Positions 10,245-20,914 of a stretch of 64,000 nt of DNA are shown one piece after another; the first letter of the stretch is position 1; the number at the start of each line of letters is the position of its first letter. A model generated the notes under the pieces. That model saw only the letters and a program-made list of their open reading frames with translations. It was not told the DNA's origin and ran no database searches. Both the position numbers and the translations under genes were made by a program. The stretch lies in NCBI GenBank assembly GCA_945870185.1, contig CAMBRK010000018.1:1-64000 (forward strand). The letters are read 5' to 3'. Source of the stretch: Aureispira sp. CCB-QB1. GTDB taxonomy: Bacteria; Bacteroidota; Bacteroidia; Chitinophagales; Saprospiraceae.

Positions 10245-10585
10245 TAATACAAAAAGAGCACCCAAGAGTTAATAGCGTTTTTCATTGATGGTTTATTGAT
10301 TTTTTTAATTGGTTTAGTTTTGAATAAAGTACAGTACCCAAAAGTGAGTGCTGTCTTTTTTCAATTTTTGTACTATTGCTGTTGAAACCGGTTAATTTAC
10401 TTGCCTGGTCTTTTCGTGTCTGCAACTCCATATCTCTCTCGCTCAGCCACTAGCTGCGTCTAAAGCGGTGGCACACCTAAAAGTCGTACGACAGCAATCA
10501 ACATTTATGGTTCGGATCGTTCGTATCATTAATTTCTACAGCTTAGCCCTTATGCTTTATATTTTAAATTAGCCCTGATAAAATT
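10245..10585. other. Intergenic region, 341 bases, no gene recognised
   Basis: It contains the weak terminator described separately near its left end and a relatively GC-rich stretch at about 10400-10530. No open frame or RNA family is recognised. It lies between convergent genes. Confidence 0.5.
10331..10361 (+). terminator. Possible terminator of the VWA gene
   Basis: ACAGTAC (10331-10337) pairs with GTGCTGT (10348-10354), including one G-U pair. The loop is 10 bases and a T run follows. Confidence 0.4.
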
Positions 10586-12484
10586 TTACTCTAAAGAAAT
10601 AATCTTTACTTCTGTCCTTCGATTTTTGCGATGTTCTTCATCTGAACAGGTCACACCATTGACACAGTGATTGGTCAGTTTGGTTTCACCATATCCTATT
10701 GCTTTAATGCGTTCTTTTTGGATACCAAGGCCCAAAAGGTAAGCAACAGCTGATTTAGCTCTTTTTTCAGAAAGGGATAAGTTGTAGGCATCCTTACCTC
10801 GGGCATCAGTATGTGATGACAGTTCTATTTTCATATTGGGATATTGGGTTAAGATATCAAACAGATTGTTTAGTTCTACTTCTGATTCTGGTAAGATATC
10901 CCACTTATCATAATCATAGTATATGTTTTCTAAAGTAAATACTACATCCTTTTTTAATGGTTTTAATTTTAAATTCAATCCATTTTCAGAGATCAAATCA
11001 CCTGTTTGTGTCGCAAAACTTCCCGTTTCTGGCAAGTATCCTTTTTTTTCTACTTTGTATTGGATCAGGGTTGATGAAGGTATTTTGGACACAAAACTAC
11101 CATCTATATTGGATTTTATTTCTGCGATGATGTCTCCATCCGTATTGTAATAGATGATATTGGCATCGGTTATGGGTTCGCCTTTTTCTGTGGTGAGTGT
11201 ACCACGGGTACTGATATATGTGATGACTGGCTCGCTAACTGATGATGTGGTTATCATACTATCCAAGAGGTTTTGCGCGAAATAGTAAATATCTTCATTT
11301 CCTTCGGCTTGATTTCTATTGGATGTAAAATATCCAGTTTTCATATTGTCATGGCTACACAGACCATAATCATCTGCTACAGAATTAAAAGGTTCGTTCA
11401 GTAAAATGGGTTCTGACCACTTTCCTTTACGGTATGTTGTTTTGTACATATCCAATCCCTTGCCATGCGGATGCAGACCATCAGAACTGAATATCAACAA
11501 GCTATCATTGATGAATACCGGAAAAACTTCATTGCCGGTAGAGTTAATGGTGTTTTTAAGTCTGGTTGGTTGTTTCCACTTGCCCGTAGCATCCTGAGTA
11601 CAGTAATACAAATCCATACCACTGTTTCCATAGCGGTCTGATGCAAATACAAAAAGGTTTTCTGACTTATTGATTGCAGGATGAGTGTTGTTGTTTTGAC
11701 GTTGGTTGTGTACAAATAATTGAGGCTTTGACCATTTTTCATTGATGTTTTCAGATTCATATATCTGTAGAAAATGGGTGTTTTTGCCCCAATGACTCTT
11801 GTCGTTGGCAGAAAAGTAAATCTTTTTGCCTGGATTGGTAAAAGCACAAGACCCCATATTAAATTTCAAGCCAAAATCTGGTAAAAAAGCTACCACATCA
11901 TTACTTACCGTATCCGTGATGTACAGGTGAGAAAAAGCTTGCCCTGTAAATAAATCACTTTTCTTATGGGTAGGTCTACTCGAGCTAAAAACTATCTTAT
12001 CACCATATAACACGGGAGAATAATCAGCTTCCTGGGCATTGAATTTTACAGGATTTGCGGTGAAATCTTCGTGTTGAGAAAGTATTATAGCAGATTTTAG
12101 TTTTTGAATTTCTTTTTGTTTTGGATACTTAATGCAAAGGGAATCTATATTTTTTTGGTAGGCATCCAATTGGTTATTTAAGTACAAGGTATTTAAATAT
12201 TTAAGGATGACAGGGTTGTATTTTTTATGTTGGAAAGCCAATTTTTTATAGATTTCTCCAGCTTTTTGGCTGTTATCCAAAATCAGGTAAGCATCTCCCA
12301 TTTTTTCGAGAAGGTATGTGTCATTGGGATTGTTTTTTAAGCACTTTTCGTATTCTTTGATAGCTTTACTATATTGAAGCAATTCGTAAGCTTTGTCACC
12401 TTTTGGACACCCCAATATTGGCGCATTTATTAATGAGAGTATGATCACACAGTGGAAAGTCATAGACCATTTAAGATAATTCAT
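10586..12484 (-). CDS. OmpA/TPR/beta-propeller envelope protein, PorE-like
   Basis: The 632-residue protein has a signal peptide, tetratricopeptide-like repeats (about residues 25-130), a PD40/WD40-type propeller (about 150-400, with repeats such as KIYFSANDKSHWG and LFVFASDRYGNSGMDLYY), a carboxypeptidase regulatory-like domain (about 425-500) and a C-terminal OmpA domain (about 520-632) with the peptidoglycan-binding SSHTDARGKDAYNLSLSEKR motif. This architecture matches PorE-type proteins, which anchor the T9SS to peptidoglycan. It is the last gene of a three-gene minus-strand unit, 12 bases after the PorP/SprF gene, so it probably serves the linked adhesin. It is more likely an adhesin-specific paralogue than the core PorE. 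Confidence 0.88.
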   Translation of the reverse strand: MNYLKWSMTFHCVIILSLINAPILGCPKGDKAYELLQYSKAIKEYEKCLKNNPNDTYLLEKMGDAYLILDNSQKAGEIYKKLAFQHKKYNPVILKYLNTLYLNNQLDAYQKNIDSLCIKYPKQKEIQKLKSAIILSQHEDFTANPVKFNAQEADYSPVLYGDKIVFSSSRPTHKKSDLFTGQAFSHLYITDTVSNDVVAFLPDFGLKFNMGSCAFTNPGKKIYFSANDKSHWGKNTHFLQIYESENINEKWSKPQLFVHNQRQNNNTHPAINKSENLFVFASDRYGNSGMDLYYCTQDATGKWKQPTRLKNTINSTGNEVFPVFINDSLLIFSSDGLHPHGKGLDMYKTTYRKGKWSEPILLNEPFNSVADDYGLCSHDNMKTGYFTSNRNQAEGNEDIYYFAQNLLDSMITTSSVSEPVITYISTRGTLTTEKGEPITDANIIYYNTDGDIIAEIKSNIDGSFVSKIPSSTLIQYKVEKKGYLPETGSFATQTGDLISENGLNLKLKPLKKDVVFTLENIYYDYDKWDILPESEVELNNLFDILTQYPNMKIELSSHTDARGKDAYNLSLSEKRAKSAVAYLLGLGIQKERIKAIGYGETKLTNHCVNGVTCSDEEHRKNRRTEVKIISLE

Positions 12485-12496
12485 AATTTTTCAGTT

Positions 12497-13444
12497 TTAA
12501 AATCTCGGTAATGTAGAAAACTTGTGAATGGATGGAATTTTAACGTCCTTTTTTTGCCATTGATAGACGAGAATGATTTCGTGCGCACCATTTCCAGTTT
12601 TTCTAAACTGTGAGTAAGTATAGTCATAGGCGTAGCTAAGAATCATGTCTTTGGTCAGAGCTATATCTGTCATAGCGGATATAGCATCACCAGTCCGATA
12701 ACTTAGTCCAAAAGAAATAACATCCTTATACCAAATTTGTGCCGAAAAATCTGCTTGTAAAGGTGCCGCTTCATGATACTTCAAAAATATTGAAGGCTTC
12801 AGTTGGAAATCTGACCCAGCCAAATCAAAAACATGGCCTGTCGTGAAATAATAATGTCTACTAAGATAAGCCTCTTCTTGGGCAAAGGTAAAGCTAGCAT
12901 TGGGTATAGATGCGGTAAAATAGGGTATAGCTAGTCCAAAATATGTCTTGCTTGATGATAAAAGGATACCACCGCCTACTCTGGGTACCACAGTTTGATT
13001 GTTTCCATTATATACCGGGTCGTTTTGGATAGGTTCCGGCGTCGATGCATCGGTAAAATCAGCACTAAAAATGCTCAATCCCGCTTTGATTCCTGCTGAC
13101 AAGGTAAATTGATCAGATATAGGTATTCTGTATGCGTAATTGGTGTACATTGCTGTATGAGATTCGAAGCCAATACGATCCTGAAAGACATTAAATCCGA
13201 GGCCCGATTTGAGTTGAAATAGAGGAAGTTCTACCGAAATTCCCGTAGTCACAGGGGCACCTTCCAATCCAGCCCATTGATTCCGATAAAAAGCCATGAG
13301 TCTCGTTTTACCATGATTTGCCGTGGAAGCAGGATTGTACATCATATCAGAAATAAACATATATCTGGTAAACATCGGGTCTTGTTGGCCATAAATATTA
13401 AGGCTCAAAAGAAATAAAAATATAAAGGCGTGTATCTTGTTCAT
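12497..13444 (-). CDS. PorP/SprF family type IX secretion system outer-membrane protein
   Basis: The 315-residue protein has a signal peptide ending at YGQ and the family hallmark QQDPMFTRYMFISDMMYNPA, then GKTRLMAFYRNQWAGLEGAP. The rest is alternating strands of an outer-membrane beta-barrel (LKSGLGFNVFQDRIGF, SYAYDYTYSQFRKTGNG). In Flavobacterium, SprF is needed to secrete and attach the SprB adhesin through its type B C-terminus. Here it sits 3 bases after the type B adhesin gene, so it is probably its dedicated partner. Confidence 0.92.
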   Translation of the reverse strand: MNKIHAFIFLFLLSLNIYGQQDPMFTRYMFISDMMYNPASTANHGKTRLMAFYRNQWAGLEGAPVTTGISVELPLFQLKSGLGFNVFQDRIGFESHTAMYTNYAYRIPISDQFTLSAGIKAGLSIFSADFTDASTPEPIQNDPVYNGNNQTVVPRVGGGILLSSSKTYFGLAIPYFTASIPNASFTFAQEEAYLSRHYYFTTGHVFDLAGSDFQLKPSIFLKYHEAAPLQADFSAQIWYKDVISFGLSYRTGDAISAMTDIALTKDMILSYAYDYTYSQFRKTGNGAHEIILVYQWQKKDVKIPSIHKFSTLPRF

Positions 13445-13447
13445 ATC

Positions 13448-16400
13448 TTATTTTTTTCTAAGGTCAACCATGGTAGATCTGATTATTCCTGTGCCTGCAA
13501 ATTCCAATTGTACAAAGTAAGCACCTTGTGGCAAAGGAAGGCCATTTTGAGATCTGCCATCCCATTTGTTGTCCCAATTTTCTTGTTCATAAACTAAATT
13601 GCCCCATCGATTGAAGACTTTGATATTCAATTCACATAATGCTACTTTGCCTAAAGTGAAAAAATCATTTACACCATCTTCATTAGGCGAAAAGGCGTTA
13701 GGTATTTTTGCATTTTCACTTTCACATCTATCTTTAATAAGTATTTTGACTTTGGATGATGTTTGACAACCGATCTCATCAATGACTTCTACGGTATAAG
13801 TGATGGTATCAGCGGTGCTCGTGATAGGATTTGGACAGGTAGTACAGCTTAATGATGTAGGTGGTGACCATTGATAGGATACAAAACCAGCAGGTCCATT
13901 TATCTGTAAAACTATATCCCAATCTTTTGTAATGGAATCGGGAAGGGTAGTTATCTCTGGTAAAGGCCGTATGTTTAAAGTAATACAAAACACACTGTCG
14001 CAGCCCATTTTAGATATTTCAGTCTTGCAGTATTTTCCAGATGAGGTCAGTATTTGATTGTTGAAAGTATAACTGCGGCCTTCGCAAATTTCTATGTCTT
14101 CTGACCCTGTACCCACATCATAAAATTGTACAGGAATATCCACTGTTTTTTTACACTTGCCATTACGAATTTCCAACCCAAATACAAAATTCTCAAAAAC
14201 GGTAATCTTAGGATTCAGCGTGTTCGTATTATCGAGACGATTAGTACCTTTATTCCAGATAAAAAAGTCAGCGTTAGTCAATCTTACATTTAAATCAGCA
14301 CTAGTATCTTTACAGAATATCGTATCACTGAATACTTCATATTCTGGCAGTGTTATTACTTTGACATCCAGATTTCCTTCGCCCATACAGCCAAAACTAT
14401 CTGTGATAGTGACTTGGTACGATGTGCTGGATTCTGGTTGGGCTATAAGAACCTGATTGTCTCCTTGTATGATGCCGCTTCCAATCCAACTATATGTTAC
14501 ACCTGCAGTGGTGATGGCTTTGATCGTATCGCCTTTGCAAATAGTCAATGGATTAGTTAGTAATTTTGGAAGTGGATTGACTGTAATATTAAAATGATAA
14601 GTAGTCAAGCAAGTACCATTGGTAGCCGTAAGTTTTTTGGTAAAGAATATTGGATTGGTTTGATTATTAACCATAGAAAAAGTAGTATTTGAACATTGGG
14701 TACAGCTCAATCCATCTGCCTGATTCCATTGATAGGATGTGCCGGATACGTCTGTGGTTCCAATAGTGGTTATTCCATTAGAACAAAGATTGAGATCCTC
14801 GTTATAAATTTCTATCTCTCTATTCAAGGGCAAAATGATATCTTCGCAAATACAATTTTGTTCCTTAGGTATGTACAATGTCAGTCTGCAATAATCAGAT
14901 TCGCTGATATTGGATAAATTTGTCCATTGACCGACTGTTTTGTTATTGGGATTTATACCTGAATAGACGATGTTTGTTATCTGTTTTTCTGATGTATCCA
15001 ATAGGTTATTTTCATTATCATCAATAAAAATAATACCGTTTAATGGGCCATACCAGATACCAGATGTTTGTGTGACTTCGGTGTACAAGTTTTGTTGTCC
15101 GCTTCTTTTCACCAGTTTTATTTTATCAATCGCAAACGATGTTTGACTTATTTCCAAAGGGATAGAAATAATGCCCGCAACATTGCCTACTTCACATGGA
15201 TGGCCATTTGCTAGACAGTTGACTGCAGCTCGGTCAGAAAGGTAAAGGGATATCAAATCAGATAGACAAAGTAGTGAGCCCCTGTTTTTAATTTTTAAAT
15301 TGAGGTTAAATATTGGGTTGTTGCCAGTGACATTCCACGTATAAAATTGATTATCTTTTATTGGAGTAAGTACGGGTAAGTTTCCGGTGACTGTTCCACT
15401 AATAATTTCCCAATCTGGTGGAAGTTGAAGTACCAAGGTGGTATTGTCTACAGATGGTTTGGGAAAGGAAATATTAAGTTCGGCTTCGTCTCGGCTACAT
15501 GCACCTGACAATTGTAATTTACCACTAATGGTGATAGGATCTATAGCGACTACGCCTTGAAGATTTAATGCGGGACTATTTTTAGTAACACTATTTGTTA
15601 TAGTTCCACAACCTTTTTTTGCATTTATATTGTAAAGTATAGGCAAGCCCGAAGTAAAATTACAATCGGTGACAGCTTTGTAAGTGATATCAAATTCATT
15701 GTCTGGGAAAAAACCAGCTCCAGCAAGACCATCTCTTAAATGCGCTGGCCAGAAGATATTCAATGACCATTCGGGATTTTGAGCGTTGTTTAAGACAGGG
15801 TCTGGAAGTGGCCATCCTGTCACTCTTTGTCTCGCTGGAAAATACATAAATCCTGAGCCTGAAACATACTGAGTACCTGGAGGAAGCCTGAGTTGGATTT
15901 TCATATCATATGCATTGCCCAGCCCAGCATTGAGAAATGTGGCTTCTTGAGTCAAAGTATCACATAACTGAATAAATGGATTTTCGGGTTGCTTGATTAT
16001 CATATCAACTAGTCCATCCGGAAAATTGATCTTAAAGGTATCCATGGCTTGAAAACACGGTTGGAAAGCAGGATTTTCATAAGGTCCACAATCAAAACCA
16101 TACTCCAAAATAATTATATCCGAGCCACAGCTTTGAGATATTCCGGTCAACTCAAAATGTCTTTTACCATTGGTTTTGATGAGTCCCAGCTGAAAGTATC
16201 CATTTTTTGGTTCGAACACTTCCTGAGTAACGGTATCTTTGATTTTGAAATCTTCTATGCTTCCTGATGGGTTTTTGACTTTGATAAACATATGGTCGAT
16301 ATCTGAAACAAACTCAGGGCCTATGACACTAAAACCAGCCTTGAACCTATTACTGAAGGCAGTAAGTTCTTTTTGATAAATAAAGGTGCTGATCTTCGGT

Positions 16401-19387
16401 TTGGCATAGTCATATTTGACACGTCTCACTAATGAGTCTGGAAAATATAATTTCCCCAATTCGTTTCTTATGAATTTAACTTTATACACTATTGGATCAC
16501 CCTTCAGCAAATTAATGCATTTTTTAGGTCTTATTTGGATATCCATGTTTAATACATGCCCACCATCATGGCTTCCTGCAGGAGGTACTAAATTTTTAAA
16601 ATCATAAAATAATTGGTCACCTAGTGTAGTCGGACTAAATGTAAATGTTCTGCCAAGGTAAGAGACTCTTACATTTCCGAATTCAAGCTCATCATTTTTT
16701 GTGATTTCAAGTTTTAATGGCTTAATAGATTCTCTTATCTCGTAAGGAAAAACTTGATTTATAGGTGGGCCATATACTTTTTTATGTCCATAGTTAACTC
16801 TAAAAAGTTCAGCATTAATGAATTCTGTATTGCAAATTTTAGGATTGCTTATCGGAATTACATTGGTACCTTCTCTGGTAGCATTGATGAGAAATTCAGG
16901 AAAAAATACAGAAGGAAAGTAGCAATCACAAGGTGACGTTTTAAATGTAGTTTCGGGTGAGTTGCCCACGAAGCTACCAAAATTATAATTGAATAGGATA
17001 AGTTGGCCTAATTTTACCTTGTCAGGATTTTTCTTAAATACTTCAATGTCAATGTATCTTGACACCAGCATAAATACGCTATCCCCTTCGCTATACCTGA
17101 AATTGGGAGGTAAGTCAGTGCCTGCATTATACCTTCGCAAAGAGTCGGCCGATAAATGATAGAAGTAAGAATCTCCAATTTTTAACTCATTTACATGGTC
17201 AAAATTATAGACCTTTCCAGTGGATTTCTGCTTGATACTTATTTCTTTGCGATACGTTTTTATAGCGGCATCAGCTCCTAAAAGTAAGTCCTTAAACTCT
17301 TGTAAAGATGTGCTGTCTTTGGCATTAAATTGAGTATTTCTGATTTTGAGTGTAAGGTCAGAAAATATCGAACCAGCTCGGTCTACCACGATGGCTCCAT
17401 TAAATGTAAGATCAAAACTGTCACCAGCTACAAAATGATTTAACCTATAAAGGTCAGGTCTTGGCGTGAGTGTGTCGGTATCTGCTATATTGTTGTTTTC
17501 AGTATCCACATATCCAAACGAAGTACGAGAGAGATTTCCTTCGTAGCCAAAACTTCCAGCAAGTGTATCTTCATAGCAAGGTTTGATATTGTCACATTCT
17601 ATTTGATAACCCAATTCAGCGCATACAATAGGATGGTATCCTGGCTGACAATTTTCATCTAGCTTCAGGCTCCCCGTGAGAATGATCTTGTCCACAACAA
17701 CTGAATCGCAAATACAACTTGCAAAATACTCGTTACAGATTTCAGGTGGTAATACTTCACTACATTCAAAAACAAAAGGAATTCTAAGTGAGATAACGTT
17801 TAAATCAAAAGGAAGAAGATAAAAAAGATCATAAATGTCATTTCTTGGTCCTCTTGATGGTACGATTTTTATTGGAGCTTTATTGTTTAAAATAAAATCT
17901 TTATTTTTGAGTTTAAACCCTTGTGGAATTTCAATATTCAGTTTTAAAGTATCATTTGCATTACCTATAAAGTGTTGGGTGTTTAGAGGAAATACCAAAA
18001 ACCCTTCATAATTATCTCTCAAAATAGGTGGTATAAGAGAAACATTATTTTCATCTGCTATTGCTATATTACCACTAAAAACAGGGATGTTTATGTTTTT
18101 GTATGCTATATTTATATTGAAATAAGAGTCACCAGTATTGGCACACTCTTTTCGATATTGAAGATTACAAGTCCAGGCATTTTCTGGTATTCTACAGGCA
18201 GTCTCTTCACAAAAGCTGGTCAGCCACTTGATCTCATACCCAAGAGCAAAATTTGCTTTTTCAAATTTGGCTTTATATATAATGGCATATTTGGCCACTT
18301 TTAAGCCACAGTCATTGATGAAAAAATCAAAATACTTGATCTCATCTGCAAAATCTGCTACCACTGAGCCTTCTATAATGCCTCGATCTAAATAAGGTTG
18401 GTCAATTCTGAATCTGATATCCGTTAAAGTATTTTTATGACTTGCTTTACTAATTAAGATTCTTTGTTCGGCCGTACCATTTTTATAACATAAGGGTTCT
18501 ATTCCTGTAGTGGTCATAGTAAATTTATTGCCAATGTCATTATTTTCGGTAATAAATACATTAGCAATAGCACTATTTTGTTGGCATACGGTATTGTTGC
18601 AGCCCCAAGTCACCACATAATCTGATCGCACAAATTGTTGGTCATATGAGCAAGCAGTAACCAATATATTTTCATTGATTTCTATAGACTCATTGAAGTC
18701 AAACCAAGCATCGCCGTTTCCTATTTTTTTAAATTCCAGCGAGTCAAAGCTCAGTTCTAGTTGCGTACTTGTTTTATTGATCAGTCTTCCTTTATTGGCA
18801 TTGACGTCAATGTATGGATCATAAGTGTGTCTGTAGACAAATCTATTAGTACGGCCAATTCGGCTATTACGTATCGTGACTTTTCTGATTTTACTGGTAA
18901 AGGATGGGATTTCCTCATAAGTATTATCAATACCGGTGATGACCAAATTGGGACTGTCTGTATTTATGGGAGCGGAAGTAAACTCTTTGATATTGTTACC
19001 AAAAGTGAGTTTAGATTTAAACACAAATAATTGCTGAGCATCTAGGCACGGCAGGGCGTTGCAGTTGAGCGACACTTTAAGAGTGATCTCTTGTTCTTGA
19101 TCAGGGTTTAAGTTGCTTAATAAAAAGATTGGACTGTTCTGATTAGATATCGTTTTTTCTGTGGCGCCTTTTATACTGCCCAAGTTGTATTCTGTTCCAC
19201 AAGGCATATTGATACTTAGATCAGCATTATTTAAAGCTGTACCAGTATTATTTTTTATAACTAACTTCAGTTCTGTCGTTTGACATATTTGCAGGTTTTC
19301 ATTTACAACAAATGTAATATTTTGAGCAGCAACATAGGGGAGATGGATTACCCAAAAAAATAGTAAAAAAATGTAATGTTTATTCAT
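13448..19387 (-). CDS. Giant T9SS type B (gliding-motility-type C-terminal domain) adhesin
   Basis: The 1979-residue secreted protein has a signal peptide (MNKHYIFLLFFWVIHLPYVAAQ) and many extracellular beta-sandwich segments, including DUF11-like N-terminal stretches (LKLVIKNNTGTALNNADLSI). Two or three Ig-like CHU_C-type repeats lie near residues 1550-1780 (SYQWNQADGLSCTQCS, TYSWIGSGIIQG). A type B sorting domain ends it (IPNAFSPNEDGVNDFFTLGK, then FNRWGNLVYEQENWDNKWDG). Cysteines are numerous. It opens the unit with the PorP/SprF and OmpA-propeller genes. The role is inferred as surface adhesion or gliding; the ligand is unknown. Confidence 0.92.
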   Translation of the reverse strand: MNKHYIFLLFFWVIHLPYVAAQNITFVVNENLQICQTTELKLVIKNNTGTALNNADLSINMPCGTEYNLGSIKGATEKTISNQNSPIFLLSNLNPDQEQEITLKVSLNCNALPCLDAQQLFVFKSKLTFGNNIKEFTSAPINTDSPNLVITGIDNTYEEIPSFTSKIRKVTIRNSRIGRTNRFVYRHTYDPYIDVNANKGRLINKTSTQLELSFDSLEFKKIGNGDAWFDFNESIEINENILVTACSYDQQFVRSDYVVTWGCNNTVCQQNSAIANVFITENNDIGNKFTMTTTGIEPLCYKNGTAEQRILISKASHKNTLTDIRFRIDQPYLDRGIIEGSVVADFADEIKYFDFFINDCGLKVAKYAIIYKAKFEKANFALGYEIKWLTSFCEETACRIPENAWTCNLQYRKECANTGDSYFNINIAYKNINIPVFSGNIAIADENNVSLIPPILRDNYEGFLVFPLNTQHFIGNANDTLKLNIEIPQGFKLKNKDFILNNKAPIKIVPSRGPRNDIYDLFYLLPFDLNVISLRIPFVFECSEVLPPEICNEYFASCICDSVVVDKIILTGSLKLDENCQPGYHPIVCAELGYQIECDNIKPCYEDTLAGSFGYEGNLSRTSFGYVDTENNNIADTDTLTPRPDLYRLNHFVAGDSFDLTFNGAIVVDRAGSIFSDLTLKIRNTQFNAKDSTSLQEFKDLLLGADAAIKTYRKEISIKQKSTGKVYNFDHVNELKIGDSYFYHLSADSLRRYNAGTDLPPNFRYSEGDSVFMLVSRYIDIEVFKKNPDKVKLGQLILFNYNFGSFVGNSPETTFKTSPCDCYFPSVFFPEFLINATREGTNVIPISNPKICNTEFINAELFRVNYGHKKVYGPPINQVFPYEIRESIKPLKLEITKNDELEFGNVRVSYLGRTFTFSPTTLGDQLFYDFKNLVPPAGSHDGGHVLNMDIQIRPKKCINLLKGDPIVYKVKFIRNELGKLYFPDSLVRRVKYDYAKPKISTFIYQKELTAFSNRFKAGFSVIGPEFVSDIDHMFIKVKNPSGSIEDFKIKDTVTQEVFEPKNGYFQLGLIKTNGKRHFELTGISQSCGSDIIILEYGFDCGPYENPAFQPCFQAMDTFKINFPDGLVDMIIKQPENPFIQLCDTLTQEATFLNAGLGNAYDMKIQLRLPPGTQYVSGSGFMYFPARQRVTGWPLPDPVLNNAQNPEWSLNIFWPAHLRDGLAGAGFFPDNEFDITYKAVTDCNFTSGLPILYNINAKKGCGTITNSVTKNSPALNLQGVVAIDPITISGKLQLSGACSRDEAELNISFPKPSVDNTTLVLQLPPDWEIISGTVTGNLPVLTPIKDNQFYTWNVTGNNPIFNLNLKIKNRGSLLCLSDLISLYLSDRAAVNCLANGHPCEVGNVAGIISIPLEISQTSFAIDKIKLVKRSGQQNLYTEVTQTSGIWYGPLNGIIFIDDNENNLLDTSEKQITNIVYSGINPNNKTVGQWTNLSNISESDYCRLTLYIPKEQNCICEDIILPLNREIEIYNEDLNLCSNGITTIGTTDVSGTSYQWNQADGLSCTQCSNTTFSMVNNQTNPIFFTKKLTATNGTCLTTYHFNITVNPLPKLLTNPLTICKGDTIKAITTAGVTYSWIGSGIIQGDNQVLIAQPESSTSYQVTITDSFGCMGEGNLDVKVITLPEYEVFSDTIFCKDTSADLNVRLTNADFFIWNKGTNRLDNTNTLNPKITVFENFVFGLEIRNGKCKKTVDIPVQFYDVGTGSEDIEICEGRSYTFNNQILTSSGKYCKTEISKMGCDSVFCITLNIRPLPEITTLPDSITKDWDIVLQINGPAGFVSYQWSPPTSLSCTTCPNPITSTADTITYTVEVIDEIGCQTSSKVKILIKDRCESENAKIPNAFSPNEDGVNDFFTLGKVALCELNIKVFNRWGNLVYEQENWDNKWDGRSQNGLPLPQGAYFVQLEFAGTGIIRSTMVDLRKK

Positions 19388-19554
19388 GTTTTAATCGATT
19401 GGTCTTTAATGTAAAGTTAACAATATGATATTAATTATGGAATCATTGATCACTGTTTTTATTATTTTTAAGCTTAATTTTTTACACAACGATAATTAAA
19501 GCGATCAAATAAAATTATGTATAATAAATATTACGCAGTATAATTGACTGTCAT

Positions 19555-20799
19555 CTACCGATCATAAACCACCACCTTTCTCAATACTCGATGGCCTACA
19601 TAATCTTCTACGGCAATGTAATACACCCCTGAGATCAAACCACTCACATCGATTTCATTGATTCCATTTTGGATGATATATTCCCGATACAAATTTCCGG
19701 TGATACCGACTAGTAATAATTTTACGCGCTCTCTTTCGTCAATGGGGTACCACTCTACCTGACAAATGCCTGAAGTCAGGATCGGTATCGGTGCTATGGT
19801 CAATATTTCGTCTGGAGATTCTGCTTTTTCTACTCTGATAGATGAAAATCTGAAAGATTGGTCCAGGTCTATCATTTTGAGACGATAGTAATGAAAACCA
19901 TAATCTGTAACTTGGTGCGTAAACATGTATTGATCTCCAGCAGTGGATTTGCCGGTCGCTGCTCTTTGTCCTATGACTTCAAAATCTATTCCGTTTTGAC
20001 TATATTGGATTTCAAAATGGCTGGTATTGACTTCTGCACTAGTAATCCAGTTAAGGGTCACTTCATTATCTTTTTTAATAGAGCTATAAAAATCTGAAAG
20101 TGAAACAGGGAGAACTTTAAAAGACTCAGGAGCTCCAGTATTTATCCAATCGCGTATTTTATCTAATTGTTCTTTGCCAATGGCATTCCCATGAGCATTA
20201 TTATTATTTCCACAAGCATTTATTTCAGTTAACTTTTGATACAACAAGCTTTCAGAAGCAGCATATTTTGTAATTATGTTATCTTCACAATTATTCCCAT
20301 TGGGTTTTATAAAAGTCTTGGAATATTCCACAAAACTCCATCTATCTTGATTGTTGTGACAGCTATTACACTGAGCATTGGTCAAAATAGATTTGATATC
20401 ATCAAACTCTGGAATACAATTTTCGGGCGCTCCTGAAGTGATCCACGACTCAATAGCTACAAGATCAGCATGGGACATTTTTGTATTATATAATGGCATG
20501 GCCTGGCCACATTGGGTAGGTCCACCATTGAGCTTATCCACAAGGAGACTTAAGTCACCTCTTGATCTCGAGATGATAGGGTCGCCACATATACTTGTGG
20601 TAAATACATTATCATAGTTTTCATAATGCCAAGGTGTTGAATTGTTCTGACTATTATGACAGGAGTTACATTTATTTTTATCTAGGATTCTTTGTACATC
20701 TTGAAATTGGTAGTACGGCTTTCCGTTGATATCGCAGGTTTGTGTATATGCTATTTGCAATACAAGCAATAAAATTACCAATGAGCTGAACCTTTTCAT
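19555..20799 (-). CDS. Secreted diheme c-type cytochrome with T9SS type A tail
   Basis: The 414-residue protein has signal peptide MKRFSSLVILLLVLQIAYTQ. Two tandem cytochrome-c-like domains each carry a CNSCH heme site, near residues 38 and 147, in a context (LDKNKCNSCHNSQNNSTPWH) resembling planctomycete-type cytochrome modules. A fibronectin/LamG-like linker follows (VSLSDFYSSIKKDNEVTLNW). The C-terminus is a type A sorting tail (LISGVYYIAVEDYVGHRVLR). The ATG at 20799 is preceded by a good GGAG site; the TTG upstream is rejected. Export through T9SS would place heme at the cell surface. The redox partner is unknown. Confidence 0.82.
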   Translation of the reverse strand: MKRFSSLVILLLVLQIAYTQTCDINGKPYYQFQDVQRILDKNKCNSCHNSQNNSTPWHYENYDNVFTTSICGDPIISRSRGDLSLLVDKLNGGPTQCGQAMPLYNTKMSHADLVAIESWITSGAPENCIPEFDDIKSILTNAQCNSCHNNQDRWSFVEYSKTFIKPNGNNCEDNIITKYAASESLLYQKLTEINACGNNNNAHGNAIGKEQLDKIRDWINTGAPESFKVLPVSLSDFYSSIKKDNEVTLNWITSAEVNTSHFEIQYSQNGIDFEVIGQRAATGKSTAGDQYMFTHQVTDYGFHYYRLKMIDLDQSFRFSSIRVEKAESPDEILTIAPIPILTSGICQVEWYPIDERERVKLLLVGITGNLYREYIIQNGINEIDVSGLISGVYYIAVEDYVGHRVLRKVVVYDR

Positions 20800-20873
20800 A
20801 CTGATCTCCAATATAATTCAGCCAAAGATAGGTTGATTTTTTCTATCTTTAAAATTTATTTATTAAATGAAAT

Positions 20874-20900
20874 AAAAAAGGGGCATGAAGCCCCTTTTTT
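20874..20900 (-). terminator. Terminator of mscL
   Basis: A GGGGC/GCCCC stem with loop ATGAA is flanked by six A residues and six T residues. It lies 15 bases after the mscL stop. Confidence 0.85.
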
Positions 20901-20914
20901 AGAATATAATTCTT

